A stretch of 64,000 nt of DNA from DASQPA01 sp963756455 (GTDB lineage Bacteria > Acidobacteriota > Thermoanaerobaculia > Multivoradales > UBA5704): contig CAVWNC010000001.1 in assembly GCA_963756455.1 (NCBI GenBank), forward strand, positions 186,001-250,000. The letters are read 5' to 3'. The translations under genes and the position numbers were made by a program. The notes under the pieces were generated by a model. It saw only the letters and a program-made list of their open reading frames with translations, did no database searches and was not told where the DNA came from. Positions 8,900 to 17,634 of the stretch are shown here, in pieces. Positions within the stretch are counted from its first letter, which is position 1. Every line of letters begins with the position of its first letter.

Positions 8900-10158
8900 G
8901 TGCCAGGCGTCTGGGAGATCGAGGTGACCCCTACAGCTAGCCCGCGCCTCACCGAAGAGCGTCTTCGGAACTGGCTAGACGGCGACCAGCCTTCTCGAGA
9001 GCGTCTCTGCACGCACGTGCTCTCGCTCGACCCAAGGTTCACGAACGTCCAGTCCCGCCAACCGAAGGGAGGACCAGACGGGGGCTACGACCTAGAGGCG
9101 ACCTTTCACGACGGTAGGCGCGCGTCGTAGGAGCTATCGGCTTTCGCAACTCGGCTACCGACGGTGCTGCAGACCGATTGTGGGCCTCGAAGAAATTCCG
9201 TTCTGATCTAGCTCTCGCTAGATCCGGAGCTGGCGAATTCGGCGTCTTTGTCTTCTGCACAAACGTTCGCCTCACAGTCGAGTCCAGGCAGCGGCTCCTC
9301 GAACACGCCAACCAAGCCGGCGTCCTAGCTGAGATTTGCGACCGCGAGAATATCCGACTCGCTCTTGACAGCCCAGAGGGTCTCGCTGCTCGTTACCAGT
9401 ACCTTCAGATTCCACTGACAGAGGCAGAGCAGGCGGCGTTCTTCTCGCGCTGGGGAGCAGACCTCGAAAGTCTAGTAAATCGATCGTTTGCAGCAGTTGA
9501 GGAGCGCCTTCGCCGCCTCGAATTCATGCACGAGAAAAGTCAGCCAATAAGCGCGCTCGGCTTTAGGATTGTACTTCGAGAAGCCACACCGATCGTGGAT
9601 CTACCACACGTTAGGGCGCTACTATATCTAGCAAAGTTCACTCGTAACGAACGCCGTAGCCAGTGGCACGTCGCCGTGTGCGAGAATTCACCAGTGCGGC
9701 ATCTTGAAAGCTGTGGTCGCGGCCCTTGCCTCGCAAGTGCGTTTTGGCTGGGCGACTCGCGCAAGCTGCAAAGCAGTTCGGCATCGACACGCTTCGATCC
9801 CTTCAAGATGGTCGTCGCACAAGGCGGCTTCTCCGAGTTTCACGAGCGTAGGGTTGTCTCAACACTTGGCGACATCGATGACAGCTTCTTTGCGTTCTTT
9901 ATGAACAGGACTCTGTTTGACCGGTTGGCCGAAATCTCGATCTTTGCGAATGCGTACCTGCTTTGGCGGGCATCATCAGAGGAACTCGAAGCCACCGCAC
10001 CCAACTCCGTACCCTTAACACCGTGGGCCTTCTCAGAGGCTGAACTCAACGATCAGTGGGTGCGCGTCGGCCCGAAGGGCTTTACCGGAGGCCTGCACTT
10101 CTCTGAAATGACGCCGCGCCGACTTTGGGCCGCGCGAGAACTCGAGGCCACATCCTGA
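8900..10158 (+). pseudogene. PD-(D/E)xK-like nuclease gene, frameshifted
   Basis: Two frames make one protein of about 418 residues. The first (from GTG 8900 to the stop at 9128-9130) ends KGGPDGGYDLEATFHDGRR. The second resumes at about 9132 as GAIGFRNSATDGAADRLWAS and runs to 10158. One missing base near 9128 separates them. The Gly-Gly-Pro-Asp-Gly-Gly then acidic block resembles the active-site region of PD-(D/E)xK endonuclease-like proteins, and the following EFGVFVFCTNVRLT fits the next core strand. Base composition is clearly lower in GC than the neighbours and codon choice differs, suggesting horizontal acquisition. It could be a defence nuclease. Function is not certain, and it may be inactive. 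Confidence 0.55.
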
Positions 10159-10239
10159 AGCCGTTCCTTCAGCACTTGAGAGGCGCTGCTGAGGCAGATA
10201 CCGCCTGAACGGCTGGCAGTGCGTCACGAAAGGAGTGTT

Positions 10240-10380
10240 CCCAGTGAGCTGAGTTGAGTCATGAAGAACCTCCTGGGTCTCGAAGGCCAGCGGGTGAGAG
10301 TCCCGTTAGGTGCCAGCCGAACCGGAACAGGAAAGAGGCTGGCACCTATCGACACCTATCGGGCGCCCGCCCGCCCTACT
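10240..10380 (+). other. Possible group II intron domain I fragment
   Basis: A stretch with GCGGGTGAGAGTCCCG and TTAGGTGCCAGCCGAACC reads like the conserved interior of domain I of bacterial group II introns. It has the same orientation as the reverse transcriptase relic at 13287-13745. The subtilase pair sits between them on the opposite strand, so a rearrangement may have split an intron. No complete ribozyme can be drawn, so this stays tentative. Confidence 0.3.
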
Positions 10381-10381
10381 G

Positions 10382-11648
10382 TCACGGACAGGCCGGCAGA
10401 GTAAAGCACTGCTCGGTCGAGCAGCACTTGTTGCTGCCTTGTGTTTTCGGCTCCAAGCGCAGGCACACGTTCGATCCCGCCGCCGCGCCGAAGATCGTGA
10501 GCGTCTGCGGACCCGTCGAGAAGGGGAAGAGCTGGGGTGTCAACGTGAGGGTGGATGGCGATTCGGGCAGGACGAAGACCTCGTTCACCCCCAGGCCGGT
10601 GAAATTATCCAGGGAGAAGGTGTAGGAATAGGTTCCGTGCCCGGCGCATTGGGCGATACCGCTCGGCCTCACCTGGAGGCAGTCGCAACGGGGCAGCGTG
10701 ACGCAGGTCTGTAGGAAGCAGCAGGCATTGGCAGTCAATTGCACGTCGACGCAGACGTTCTGGCCGCCGACAGCATTGGCGAGCGCGAGGTTCACTGTCG
10801 TCGTCTGGGTATTGCCGATCGGACCCGAAACCACGTTGGGAGAGGCGGTGAAGGTCGATCCAGCGGTCGGGGACAGCAACAGGAACTGCGCCGCCTGGCC
10901 GGAGGTGTTGGTCACGTCGAAGGTATAGGTGAATCCGCCCCCCGCTTGGCAAAGGACCGGTTTGAGCGGATCGGTCGTGATGCGGCCGCAGCAGGGTGTG
11001 GGATTGTTGACAGTCACGGACCAGTGATCGATACCACTCTCCGTTACATCCGGTACCGTTGTGCCCTGATGCGGGTTGCTGTTGCCCGTCTCATAGCCAA
11101 ACTGGATCCTCGCTCCGGCACAGGAGAAGTCGGGTTGATCCGGCCCAGGGCCAGAGCGCTTCAGGAAGCTCGCCGCAGTCAGGTTTGCATGCGCGAACGG
11201 CGTCCAGGCATTGACAGCGATGGTGTCGTTCGGCCCCACATAGAAGGTATTGTTCTGTTTGAGGATCAGGGTGTAGGCGACGGCGCCCGGCGCGGCGTAG
11301 GCACCTCAAGTTGTAGCTGTAGGTCAACGAGCCTAGAGCGCCGCTCGCCACCGGATCATAGAACGAATTGTTGTTGAGGTGGGCCACACGGATAAGGCCG
11401 GAGAGGTAGGTGTGCTTAGTGCGGCGCGAAGGCGGCTGGGGGCTGCCGTTCGCCGTGTCCTGGGCGGCGGTGAAGGTGGCCGCGGAGCCGGAGGTGGTGT
11501 CGACGATCTTCGTGCTGGCCCAATCCGAGTTGGCGAAAGTATCGTCCGTAAAGGTCTGCGCCAGCGCCGGATGGCAAAGCGCCGCGGCGGAGACTCCAAA
11601 CGCTAGGCTGCAAAGGATGCTGCGGGTCGATCGCGCGTTCATGTTCAT
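10382..11648 (-). CDS. Secreted Cys-rich protein with repeat domains (one frameshift)
   Basis: ATG at 11648 (or 11642) follows AGGAGGGA and opens a signal peptide, ILCSLAFGVSAAALCHPALA then QTFTDDTF, so an exported protein is predicted. Near 11305 the frame must shift by one base; the rest (285 residues from 11239) continues in frame as VGPNDTIAVNAWTPFAHANLT. The later part has two or three similar beta-rich modules with paired Cys (CCGRITTDP, NACCFLQTCVTLPRCDC, SNKCCSTEQCFTLPACP), each about 90 residues. The family is not recognised. It overlaps the end of the subtilase reading frame, which runs into this gene's signal peptide without a stop. Confidence 0.6.
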
Positions 11649-13160
11649 CTTCCCTCCTGGTGGCACGACATGGGTCTCGTCCTCGGCAGCCCCGCCACTC
11701 ATGGGCGTACACGTGATGGCCAACCCCTGGCCGCGGCCGGAAGGGCCGGCCAGCGTCCTCTCCGGAGCCGGGGAAGACCAAGCCGGCCAGAGATCCAGGC
11801 GCGGTACGACGTACGGGGGAGAAGGCTGCGGAACGAGAATCGGGATGCCTGTCGCGGTCATCCGCGACAGGGTCTGATCGATACTCTCTCGCGGGAAGAC
11901 CGACCGCAGCACTGCCGCGGTACCGGAGACGAAAGGGGCCGCCTGGGACGTTCCGGTAGCCGTGATGCCGGCAGCGCCGATCTCGACGCCGGGGGCGGCC
12001 AAGGTGAGGAATGACGCGGTATTCGAGAAGCAGGCGATCTGGTCTGGACTGGGAGCCGAGTCGATGCACCGGGAGAGACAGGTCCCGTCCGGCAGCTTGG
12101 TGGTACACCAGCTCTTCTCGCCGCTGTAGGAATCGTAGACGGCGGCGACCGAGACCGCGCCGGGTACGCAGGCCGGCCAGGCGAGGGCGCCGGCGAGACC
12201 GGAGTCCCCCGCCGCCACCACGGGCAGGACGTTCGCCCGGCGGACGGCGGCCAAGACCGCGGTCACGACCGGATCGCGCTCCGGGCAGGGCGCCGGGTAG
12301 CCTCCTGCGCCCATGCTGAGATTGAGCGCCACGATGTTGAGAGTTTCCGTCCGCTTCTGGTGGAGGGACCAGTCGATTGCCGCGCAGACGGCATGAGTCC
12401 AGATCCGATGGTCGCGCGCCACCACGCTCAAGGCGGCGATGCGGGTGTCCGGGGCCACGCGGAGTACGATTCCGGCGACGTGGGTCCCGTGCGCGACCTC
12501 GGGCTCCGGCCCGCCGCGATCGGCGGTGAAGTCGCGGGCCGCGACCACGCAGGAGGTCTCGGCGCCGTCCGCCGCGCAGCGCGGAAAGCCCATCCCGGCG
12601 CTCTCGATCCGGGTATCGAGAACCGCCACGACCGTATCTGTACCGATCTTTCCCGCCTCCGCAGTTTGAGGCTGTCGGATGAGGCTCAAGCTCTCGGCCG
12701 GTTCCGCCGCGGTCGAAGCCAGCGGGATTGCTTGATCGGGCTCGATCGCGACGACCTCCCGACGGTTCGCCAGCTGTTCCAATTCGGCGAGAGAACGGAA
12801 GCGCATGAAGAGGACCGGCAGGTCGCTATAGTCGGCAAGCACCTCCGGAGCCCCGGGCCCCAGCCCCGCCCGCAGGCGACTTTTCTCCCGCGCGTACATC
12901 TCCGCCTTGATCTCAAGACCGCGCGGCCCGTCATAGGGCAGCCCCGCGGCCTGCCGGGCCTCCTCAGCCCCCCGCTCGGCTGCGGCGGCGTCAAGTAGCA
13001 CCAGAAGCTCCTGAGGCTCGCCCGCGGCGAGAGCCGTGAGTACCCCAGGTGGCAGTTCGGCCAACCGGCTCCCGGCGCTCGCCGGAGCTAAAAGTTCGAC
13101 CGCTCCCACCGGGCACCCGAGGAGCAGGGCCAGGCATGCGACGACCGTTCGGACTCGCAT
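11091..13160 (-). CDS. Secreted subtilisin-like serine protease (S8), C-terminus aberrant
   Basis: The start at 13160 has AAGAGGAG just upstream and a signal peptide (VVACLALLLGCPVGAVE). A propeptide-like region follows, then the S8 catalytic domain: Asp in VVAVLDTRIES (about residue 186), His in VAHGTHVAGIV and Ser in GITATGTSQAAPFVSG. The oxyanion-hole position reads VVAAGDSG, with Asp where most subtilases have Asn, as in a few proprotein convertases. The protease part ends near 11660. The frame then continues without a stop through the ribosome binding site and signal peptide of the next gene, giving a 690-residue product of doubtful biological meaning. The natural stop is probably lost, or there is a sequence error. 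Confidence 0.75.
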   Translation of the reverse strand: MRVRTVVACLALLLGCPVGAVELLAPASAGSRLAELPPGVLTALAAGEPQELLVLLDAAAAERGAEEARQAAGLPYDGPRGLEIKAEMYAREKSRLRAGLGPGAPEVLADYSDLPVLFMRFRSLAELEQLANRREVVAIEPDQAIPLASTAAEPAESLSLIRQPQTAEAGKIGTDTVVAVLDTRIESAGMGFPRCAADGAETSCVVAARDFTADRGGPEPEVAHGTHVAGIVLRVAPDTRIAALSVVARDHRIWTHAVCAAIDWSLHQKRTETLNIVALNLSMGAGGYPAPCPERDPVVTAVLAAVRRANVLPVVAAGDSGLAGALAWPACVPGAVSVAAVYDSYSGEKSWCTTKLPDGTCLSRCIDSAPSPDQIACFSNTASFLTLAAPGVEIGAAGITATGTSQAAPFVSGTAAVLRSVFPRESIDQTLSRMTATGIPILVPQPSPPYVVPRLDLWPAWSSPAPERTLAGPSGRGQGLAITCTPMSGGAAEDETHVVPPGGKMNMNARSTRSILCSLAFGVSAAALCHPALAQTFTDDTFANSDWASTKIVDTTSGSAATFTAAQDTANGSPQPPSRRTKHTYLSGLIRVAHLNNNSFYDPVASGALGSLTYSYNLRCLRRAGRRRLHPDPQTEQYLLCGAERHHRCQCLDAVRACKPDCGELPEALWPWAGSTRLLLCRSEDPVWL

Positions 13161-13286
13161 GACTCCTCTTGTCACCATCCGTGCCCTTTCGGCTTACTTC
13201 GATTGACCGACGCCCTGGCGTCAGAAAGGTGCCGCTCGTCTCGACGAATTTCCTGAATGCCAAAACAGTAGCATTGGCGCGGCGGG

Positions 13287-13745
13287 ATGACAAATACGAA
13301 TATTCAAAAAACGCGGGGAAGACTTTCAGCTCAAGATCCCACTGAATCGAAGAAGCGGCCGATCGGGGTGCCGACCTTTGAGGACAAATCCTCCAGAGGG
13401 CGGTCGCGATGGTACTGGAAGCCGTCTACGAGCAGGACTTTTTGGACTGCGCTTACGGCTTTCGCCCCGGGCGATCGGCGCATCAGGCGATCAGGAATCT
13501 GTGGCAAGGCTTGATGGCGATGGGTGGGGGTTGGGTTCTGGAGGCCGACATCGAGGGTTTCTACGACAATTTAGACCACAGGCAGCTCAGGGACTTTCTA
13601 GACCAGAGGGTACGCGACGGGGTGCTCCGCCGTGCCATTGACAAGTGGCTGAAGGCGAGCGCGATGGAAGGTGGAAACCTCAGCCATGCGACTACAGGAA
13701 CGCCGCAAGGGGGAGGCATCTCTCCGCTTCTGTCGAACATCTCTG
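13287..13745 (+). pseudogene. Group II intron reverse transcriptase/maturase relic
   Basis: A fragment of a group II intron-encoded reverse transcriptase. It shows RPIGVPTFEDK, then after a one-base loss in the A run near 13387 continues as VAMVLEAVYEQDFLDCAYGF, RPGRSAHQAI, VLEADIEGFYDNLDH and TGTPQGGGISPLLSNI. These are RT blocks 2 to 4. The catalytic YADD block, thumb, maturase and endonuclease domains are missing, and the N-terminus is cut. The fragment ends abruptly where a copy of the GT39 gene's 3' end is joined. It is certainly inactive. Confidence 0.8.
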
Positions 13746-13787
13746 CCGGCGGGAAGCAGCCTCGACCGCGTCACGGTGGAGCCGTAG
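13741..13787 (+). repeat. Displaced 3' fragment of a GT39-like gene
   Basis: The bases encode LPAGSSLDRVTVEP and a stop, nearly the same as the last codons of the glycosyltransferase at 6440-6478. It is fused to the broken reverse transcriptase and overlaps the end of the DUF5615 gene on the other strand. This marks a recombination joint. Confidence 0.6.
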
Positions 13788-14127
13788 CCCTAGCCGCCCG
13801 GATAACGAGCAACCCCTCCTCGGTTCGGGCTGTGAACGCCTGGATTCGATCTCGATGTTCCAAGAGGAGCATCCGGATCGCCTCCGTCCCGGCATTCCCT
13901 ACCGCCAGCCATACGACCTTGGGCGGTGGGCCATAGAGAAAAGATCTCTGCCGGAAGTCATTGTCCTTGGAGACGATCGTGTACCCATGGTCCCCCGCGA
14001 CGTCCCACACCGTACGATCGGTGGATCCGCGAAGGCCGAGCAATTCGACCTGGGACGATCCAGGGAAGTCGGCGGCGAGAGCCCGGGCCAGCTTCGGGCT
14101 GAGATTCTCGTCGAGAAGGAGCTTCAC
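13771..14127 (-). CDS. DUF5615 PIN-like toxin
   Basis: This 118-residue protein is of the DUF5615 family, a compact PIN-like fold usually paired with a DUF433 antitoxin; such toxins are presumed RNases. Family features are the start MKLLLDENLSPKLARAL (acidic residues of the metal site), WDVAGDHGYTIVSKDNDF and PPKVVWLAVGNAGT. The ATG overlaps the antitoxin stop by 4 bases (ATGA), so the two are translationally coupled. The last codons overlap the displaced GT39 fragment, so the natural C-terminus may have been replaced. Confidence 0.8.
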   Translation of the reverse strand: MKLLLDENLSPKLARALAADFPGSSQVELLGLRGSTDRTVWDVAGDHGYTIVSKDNDFRQRSFLYGPPPKVVWLAVGNAGTEAIRMLLLEHRDRIQAFTARTEEGLLVIRAARATAPP

Positions 14128-14351
14128 GCGGCGTCGGAGATCGCCAGGCTGCGTTCCCGGGCGGCCGCGAAGGCGAGGGTGGCGCGGATGTCGTCCTTCT
14201 GGAGGCTGGGGAAGTCGGCGAGGATCTCGCTCTCAGACATCCCGCCCGCGAGATATTCCAAAATATCGTAAACCGTAATCCGGGTACCCTTGATGCAGGG
14301 CTTGCCGCCGCGGACTTCCGGATCGATGGCAATACGGTTTGCGTAGCTCAT
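14124..14351 (-). CDS. DUF433 antitoxin
   Basis: This 75-residue HTH-type protein of the DUF433 family is the antitoxin of the following DUF5615 toxin and probably autoregulates the pair. The hallmark core is IAIDPEVRGGKPCIKGTRIT followed by YDILEYLAGGMSESEILADF. The ATG at 14351 is chosen because the family starts at this point; the longer upstream frame is a shadow of the Uma2 coiled coil. Confidence 0.85.
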   Translation of the reverse strand: MSYANRIAIDPEVRGGKPCIKGTRITVYDILEYLAGGMSESEILADFPSLQKDDIRATLAFAAARERSLAISDAA

Positions 14352-14389
14352 GGCCTCATGATAGCCCGCGCCGGCCAAACCCTCAAGCG

Positions 14390-14417
14390 GACCGACAGGT
14401 GCCAGCCGGACGGCGAC
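14390..14417. repeat. Dispersed GGTGCCAGCCGAAC-type repeat (8 copies)
   Basis: The core GACAGGTGCCAGCCGAAC plus GGCGACGG, usually followed by GGGCTTAAACC, occurs at about 14390, 15428, 19336, 19402, 20577 (degenerate), 20901 (degenerate) and 21010, with a related copy in the intron-like stretch at 10307. Several copies sit just downstream of Uma2 genes. The copies share orientation on the plus strand. They probably served as recombination points for the module duplications here. Confidence 0.6.
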
Positions 14418-14652
14418 GGAACGGCGAGGGGGCTTAAACCAACCGCCCAGGTCCGCCGCGGCGAAGGCGAGCCAGCTCTTCCTCCAGAGCGCGCGCCCGC
14501 TCCTCGGCGGCCTTACGGGCTTCCCGGTGTTGCTCGGCGTCTGCTCGGGACAGTCTCGCCGCCTCCTCGTGGCGCTCGGCGGCTTGGCGGGAGAGTCTCG
14601 CCGCCTCCGCGTGGCGCTCGGTGGCTTGGCGGGCCAGTCTCGCCGCCTCCGC

Positions 14653-15303
14653 CTAGCGCTCGGCGGCTTGGCGGGCCCGTTTCGCCTCCTCCACTTGGCG
14701 CTCGGCGACCGCACGGGCCTTCGCATCTTCCTCTGGCCAGGGCAGCGGCGCGCCGGTCGCCGCGTCCCGCAGCCGCAGCCGCTCGCCTTCCGGCACCAGT
14801 TGGAGACCGGTCGTCTGGCTCGGCAACGACCCGTCCGCCTGCGCGGCCAACCTTTGGTAACGCCCGCCGACCAGACGGTAGCCCTGGAGGCGGGGCTTCA
14901 GGTACTCCCCCTCCGGATCAAACAGGAAGTACTCTTCGACCCCGAGATGCTCATAGATCTCCTTCTTTGTGACCGTGTCTTCGTCCCTGGTGCTTTCCGA
15001 GGTGACCTCGCAGATCCAGGACGGCGCCCGGCCTTCTTCCCAGACCTTGTAGGTGCGCCGCTGGCGCTTCTTGTCCACACCCCAGGCCACGAAGACATCG
15101 GGCACCACCGAGGCTTGGGGGTTCCCCTCGACGTAGTAGAGGAACATGTTGAACCAGACGTAGACGTCGGGCACAGCGACATAGCGCTGCGAGAGCGCAT
15201 GGTAGAGGTCGAACATCACCTGGCCCTGAGCTGGGGTCTCCGCCAGGGGCTGGCCGTCGGACTCCGGATAGTCGATCGTTCGTGAGAGAGGGATCGCGGT
15301 CAT
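14653..15303 (-). CDS. Uma2 family nuclease-like protein, copy 1 (truncated tail)
   Basis: This is a Uma2/COG4636 protein, a PD-(D/E)xK-fold family often abundant in cyanobacteria, Planctomycetes and similar genomes; its biological role is unknown. Seen features are YVWFNMFLYYVEGNPQASVV, PDVFVAWGVDKKRQRRTYKV (Asp), PSWICEVTSESTRDEDTVTK (Glu-x-Thr-Ser in place of ExK) and YEHLGVEEYFLFDPEGEYL. The N-terminus MTAIPLSRTIDYPESDGQP is shared with copy 2. A TAG at 14653-14655 stops the protein at residue 216. In the same frame beyond it the heptad-like tail ending LEEELARLRRG continues to about 14460, as in intact copy 2. A nonsense mutation has therefore removed the coiled coil. Confidence 0.8.
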   Translation of the reverse strand: MTAIPLSRTIDYPESDGQPLAETPAQGQVMFDLYHALSQRYVAVPDVYVWFNMFLYYVEGNPQASVVPDVFVAWGVDKKRQRRTYKVWEEGRAPSWICEVTSESTRDEDTVTKKEIYEHLGVEEYFLFDPEGEYLKPRLQGYRLVGGRYQRLAAQADGSLPSQTTGLQLVPEGERLRLRDAATGAPLPWPEEDAKARAVAERQVEEAKRARQAAER

Positions 15304-15600
15304 CTCAGAACCTCCAGCTGCGGCGGGCGGATGGCATCGGCGAACGGACGCCCGGCGAGGCAGCCTCTTCTTGGAAAGTCTAACAGGAGATTCCCAGTAT
15401 AGATAAAAAAAGGGGCATGGGGGCGTACCGACAGGTGCCAGCCGAACGGCGACGGCGCGTAGACCGCCTATCAAAACCTCCATGTAGGGGCGGGGCTTGC
15501 CCCCGCCCGGGAGGGGACAAGCCCCTCCCCTACATCAAGGTCGGCAGTTCTGTTAGGTTTCTCTCCCGAATCGAGGGCCTCGTGTCCCTCCGTGGCGATA

Positions 15601-15630
15601 TACACCTGCGATAGTGTAGAGACCGGTGTA
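15601..15630. promoter_or_regulatory. Likely operator/promoter of vapB copy 1
   Basis: TACACC and GGTGTA flank an 18-base centre, forming an inverted repeat 11 bases before the vapB start; a GGAGACAGGG ribosome binding site follows. The same arrangement precedes copy 2 at 20638-20667. VapB antitoxins usually repress by binding such palindromes. Confidence 0.5.
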
Positions 15631-15641
15631 GGAGACAGGGT

Positions 15642-15842
15642 ATGCGTACGAACATTGTCCTGGATGACGAGTTCGTGGCCGAGGCTTCCCGTTTGAGTGG
15701 GATCAAGACGAAGAAAGATCTCGTCAACGAGGCACTACGGGTGTTCATCGCCAGCCAGAAGCGCAAGAGCCTCCTCGATATCGCCGGCAAGATCAAGCTC
15801 GCCCCCGTATACGACTACAAGGCCTTGCGGAACGGCGAGTGA
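15642..15842 (+). CDS. vapB: VapB-type antitoxin, copy 1
   Basis: This 66-residue ribbon-helix-helix antitoxin of the VapB (MRTNIVLDDE) type is expected to bind the operator and neutralise VapC. The N-terminal strand MRTNIVLDDEFVAEASRLSG and helix TKKDLVNEALRVFIAS form the DNA-binding part; the C-terminal LLDIAGKIKLAPVYDYKAL would wrap the toxin. The stop overlaps the GTG of vapC (GTGA), but vapC is broken, so this copy is an orphan antitoxin. Confidence 0.9.
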   Translation: MRTNIVLDDEFVAEASRLSGIKTKKDLVNEALRVFIASQKRKSLLDIAGKIKLAPVYDYKALRNGE

Positions 15843-15946
15843 TCGTCGTCGATACCTCGGTCTGATCGATCTCCTGACGGGAAGGGATCTCCCTGGGGCT
15901 CGTCGGCTCCGGCAACTCGAAGTGGACCGGACTCCATTCTCCCTCC
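15839..15946 (+). pseudogene. vapC: vapC toxin remnant, frameshifted and cut by IS1182-family element
   Basis: From GTG 15839 the PIN start VIVVDTSV is read, then a stop. Adding one G restores VWIDLLTGRD and LPGARRLRQLE, a normal VapC N-terminus with its first catalytic Asp. The gene ends at the CTAG target of the insertion sequence at 15947. No VapC 3' part is found on the other side of the element, so more than insertion has occurred. Confidence 0.8.
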
Positions 15947-17529
15947 CTAGGAGCCTGCGCGGCAGAAAATGGGGGGCCGTTTCAGAGCTGCTGCCCCACT
16001 TTGTGCCGTCTAGGAGTATCACGGTAGCGCTCGTGCGGTAGAATGCCTTCATGGCAACGACATTCCGCCGCTACACCCCGGGGCAGAGCATTCTGCTCCC
16101 TCCTTCTCCTCGCGACTGGCTTCCGGAAGGCCACTTGGCCTACTTCATCTCGGACACGGTGGACAGCTTGGATCTGAGCTCGTTTTACAAGCCCTACGAG
16201 GGAGACGGCCGACGCAACATGCCCTTCGAGCCGCGGATGATGGTCAAGGTTCTTCTCTATGGCTATGCGCAACGGGTACGTTCTCCTCGCGTAAATTGGC
16301 GAAGAAGCTTTACGAGGATGTGGCGTTTCGGTTCCTCAGCGGCGAGAACTTTCCGTCCCATCGCACGATAGCTGACTTCCGCCAGCAGCACTTGGCTTCC
16401 TTCCAGGAGTTGTTTGTGCAGGTGGTTCGGCTTGCCAAGGAACTGGGGTTGGTGAAGTTGGGTACGGTGGCGATCGATGGCACCAAGGTGAAGGCATCGG
16501 CGAGCAAGCACAAAGCGATGAGCTACGGTCGGATGCAGCAAGAAGAGAAGCGTCTTCGGGCCGAGATCGAGGAGCTCACAACCCGAGCCTCGCAAGTGGA
16601 TGCTGAGGAAGATGCTGTGCATGGGGCAGAGAGATCGGGGGACGAGATTCCGAGCGAGTTGCAGCGTCGCGAGCAGCGCCTGAAGAAGATCGGTGAGGCG
16701 AAGGAGCGGCTGAAGAGCCGCCAAGCGGAGGAGGATCGAGCGGCGGGCCGTAGCCCGGAAGCGAAGAGCCGTTCGAAGCGCCCTTTTGGCGAACCGCCGG
16801 AGAAGAAGCAGGACAACTTCACAGATCCGGAGAGCCGGATCGTGAAGACATCCTCAGGCTACGAGCAGGGCTACAACGGTCAGATCGCGGTCGACGCCGA
16901 GAGCCGTTTGATCGTCGCGGCAGATGTGACGCAAAGCGCTGCGGATGTGGAACAGTTGCTGCCGATGGTGGAGAACACGTGCGCGGTCACCCAAGGGGTG
17001 CCGAGTCAGGTTTTGGCAGACGCTGGTTATCGCTCGGAAGCCAATCTGCAAGGCTTGGAAGAAAAGAAGATCGACGGCCATATCTCCTTGGGGCGGGAGA
17101 GGAAATCGCCTTCCGTTGTCAACAACCCGGAGAAGCCGGCCACCTCTCGGATGCAGGCGAAACTCGCGACGGAGAAGGGTCGTAAGACGTATAGCCTGCG
17201 CAAGGGACTGGTCGAGCCGGTCAACGGTTGGATCAAATCGGTCCTTGGCTTCCGCCAATTCAGCCTCAGAGGTTTGGCGAAAGTGACAGGAGAGTGGACG
17301 TTAGTTTGCCTGGCCCTCAACCTCAAGCAGTTGAACCCTCGGATGGAGTGGAAATAAGGCGAAAGTAGGCGGGCGGCACGGCCTGAGTACCGCCCGTTGT
17401 CCTTCACCAAGGCTGGTACCGGCCCGAAAACAAGCTCGTACCCAACCGACCCGCTTTTGAAGCTCCCACCCGCGAGGTAGCGCGGGGGGGAGATCCCTTC
17501 CCCAAATTTTCTGGCGCGCAGGCTCCTAG
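15947..17529 (+). mobile_element. IS1182-family insertion sequence (about 1575 bp) with CTAG target duplication
   Basis: Imperfect terminal inverted repeats of about 26 bases face each other: GAGCCTGCGCGGCAGAAAAT from 15951 and, on the minus strand, GAGCCTGCGCGCCAGAAAAT from 17525. CTAG lies directly outside both ends (15947-15950 and 17526-17529), a palindromic 4-base target duplication typical of the family. The element carries one transposase gene, split by a frameshift. It landed in or next to a broken vapC. Confidence 0.85.
16051..17357 (+). pseudogene. IS1182-family transposase, one frameshift
   Basis: This is a DDE transposase. The first frame from ATG 16051 gives FRRYTPGQSILLPPSPRDWL and FEPRMMVKVLLYGYA. 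Near 16270 the frame slips by one missing base and resumes as ATGTFSSRKLAKKLYEDVAF to the stop at 17357. Catalytic residues are seen as Asp in TVAIDGTKVKASAS, Asp in VLADAGYRSEAN and Glu in LVEPVNGWIKS. The helical insertion between the first two (EEKRLRAEIEEL, QRREQRLKKIGEAKERL) is usual in this family. There is no slippery heptamer at the joint, so this looks like decay rather than programmed frameshifting. Confidence 0.85.
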
Positions 17530-17581
17530 GCCAGCCTCTTCTTGCGAGAGCCTAACACCGGGGGAATCTTGAAGCGTGGAC

Positions 17582-17613
17582 AAAAAAAGGGGGGCGTGCC
17601 AAGCACGCCCCCC
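17582..17613 (-). terminator. Rho-independent terminator for the 17635-18126 gene
   Basis: On the minus strand the stem GGGGGGCGTGC pairs with GCACGCCCCCC around a short loop and is followed by a run of seven T. It sits 20 bases after the stop. A near-identical terminator follows the paralogue at 21300-21332, and a mutated one without its gene lies at 20486-20517. Confidence 0.85.
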
Positions 17614-17634
17614 CGGAAGTCCTGCGACGGCAGG

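Noticed and set aside
14352..14726. Arg/Pro-rich N-terminal extension of the DUF433 antitoxin
   Set aside because: It is the out-of-frame reading of the Uma2 coiled-coil repeats; the antitoxin family starts at 14351.
16260..16300. Programmed -1 frameshift in the IS1182-family transposase
   Set aside because: No slippery heptamer or downstream structure at the joint, and this family normally has a single frame.
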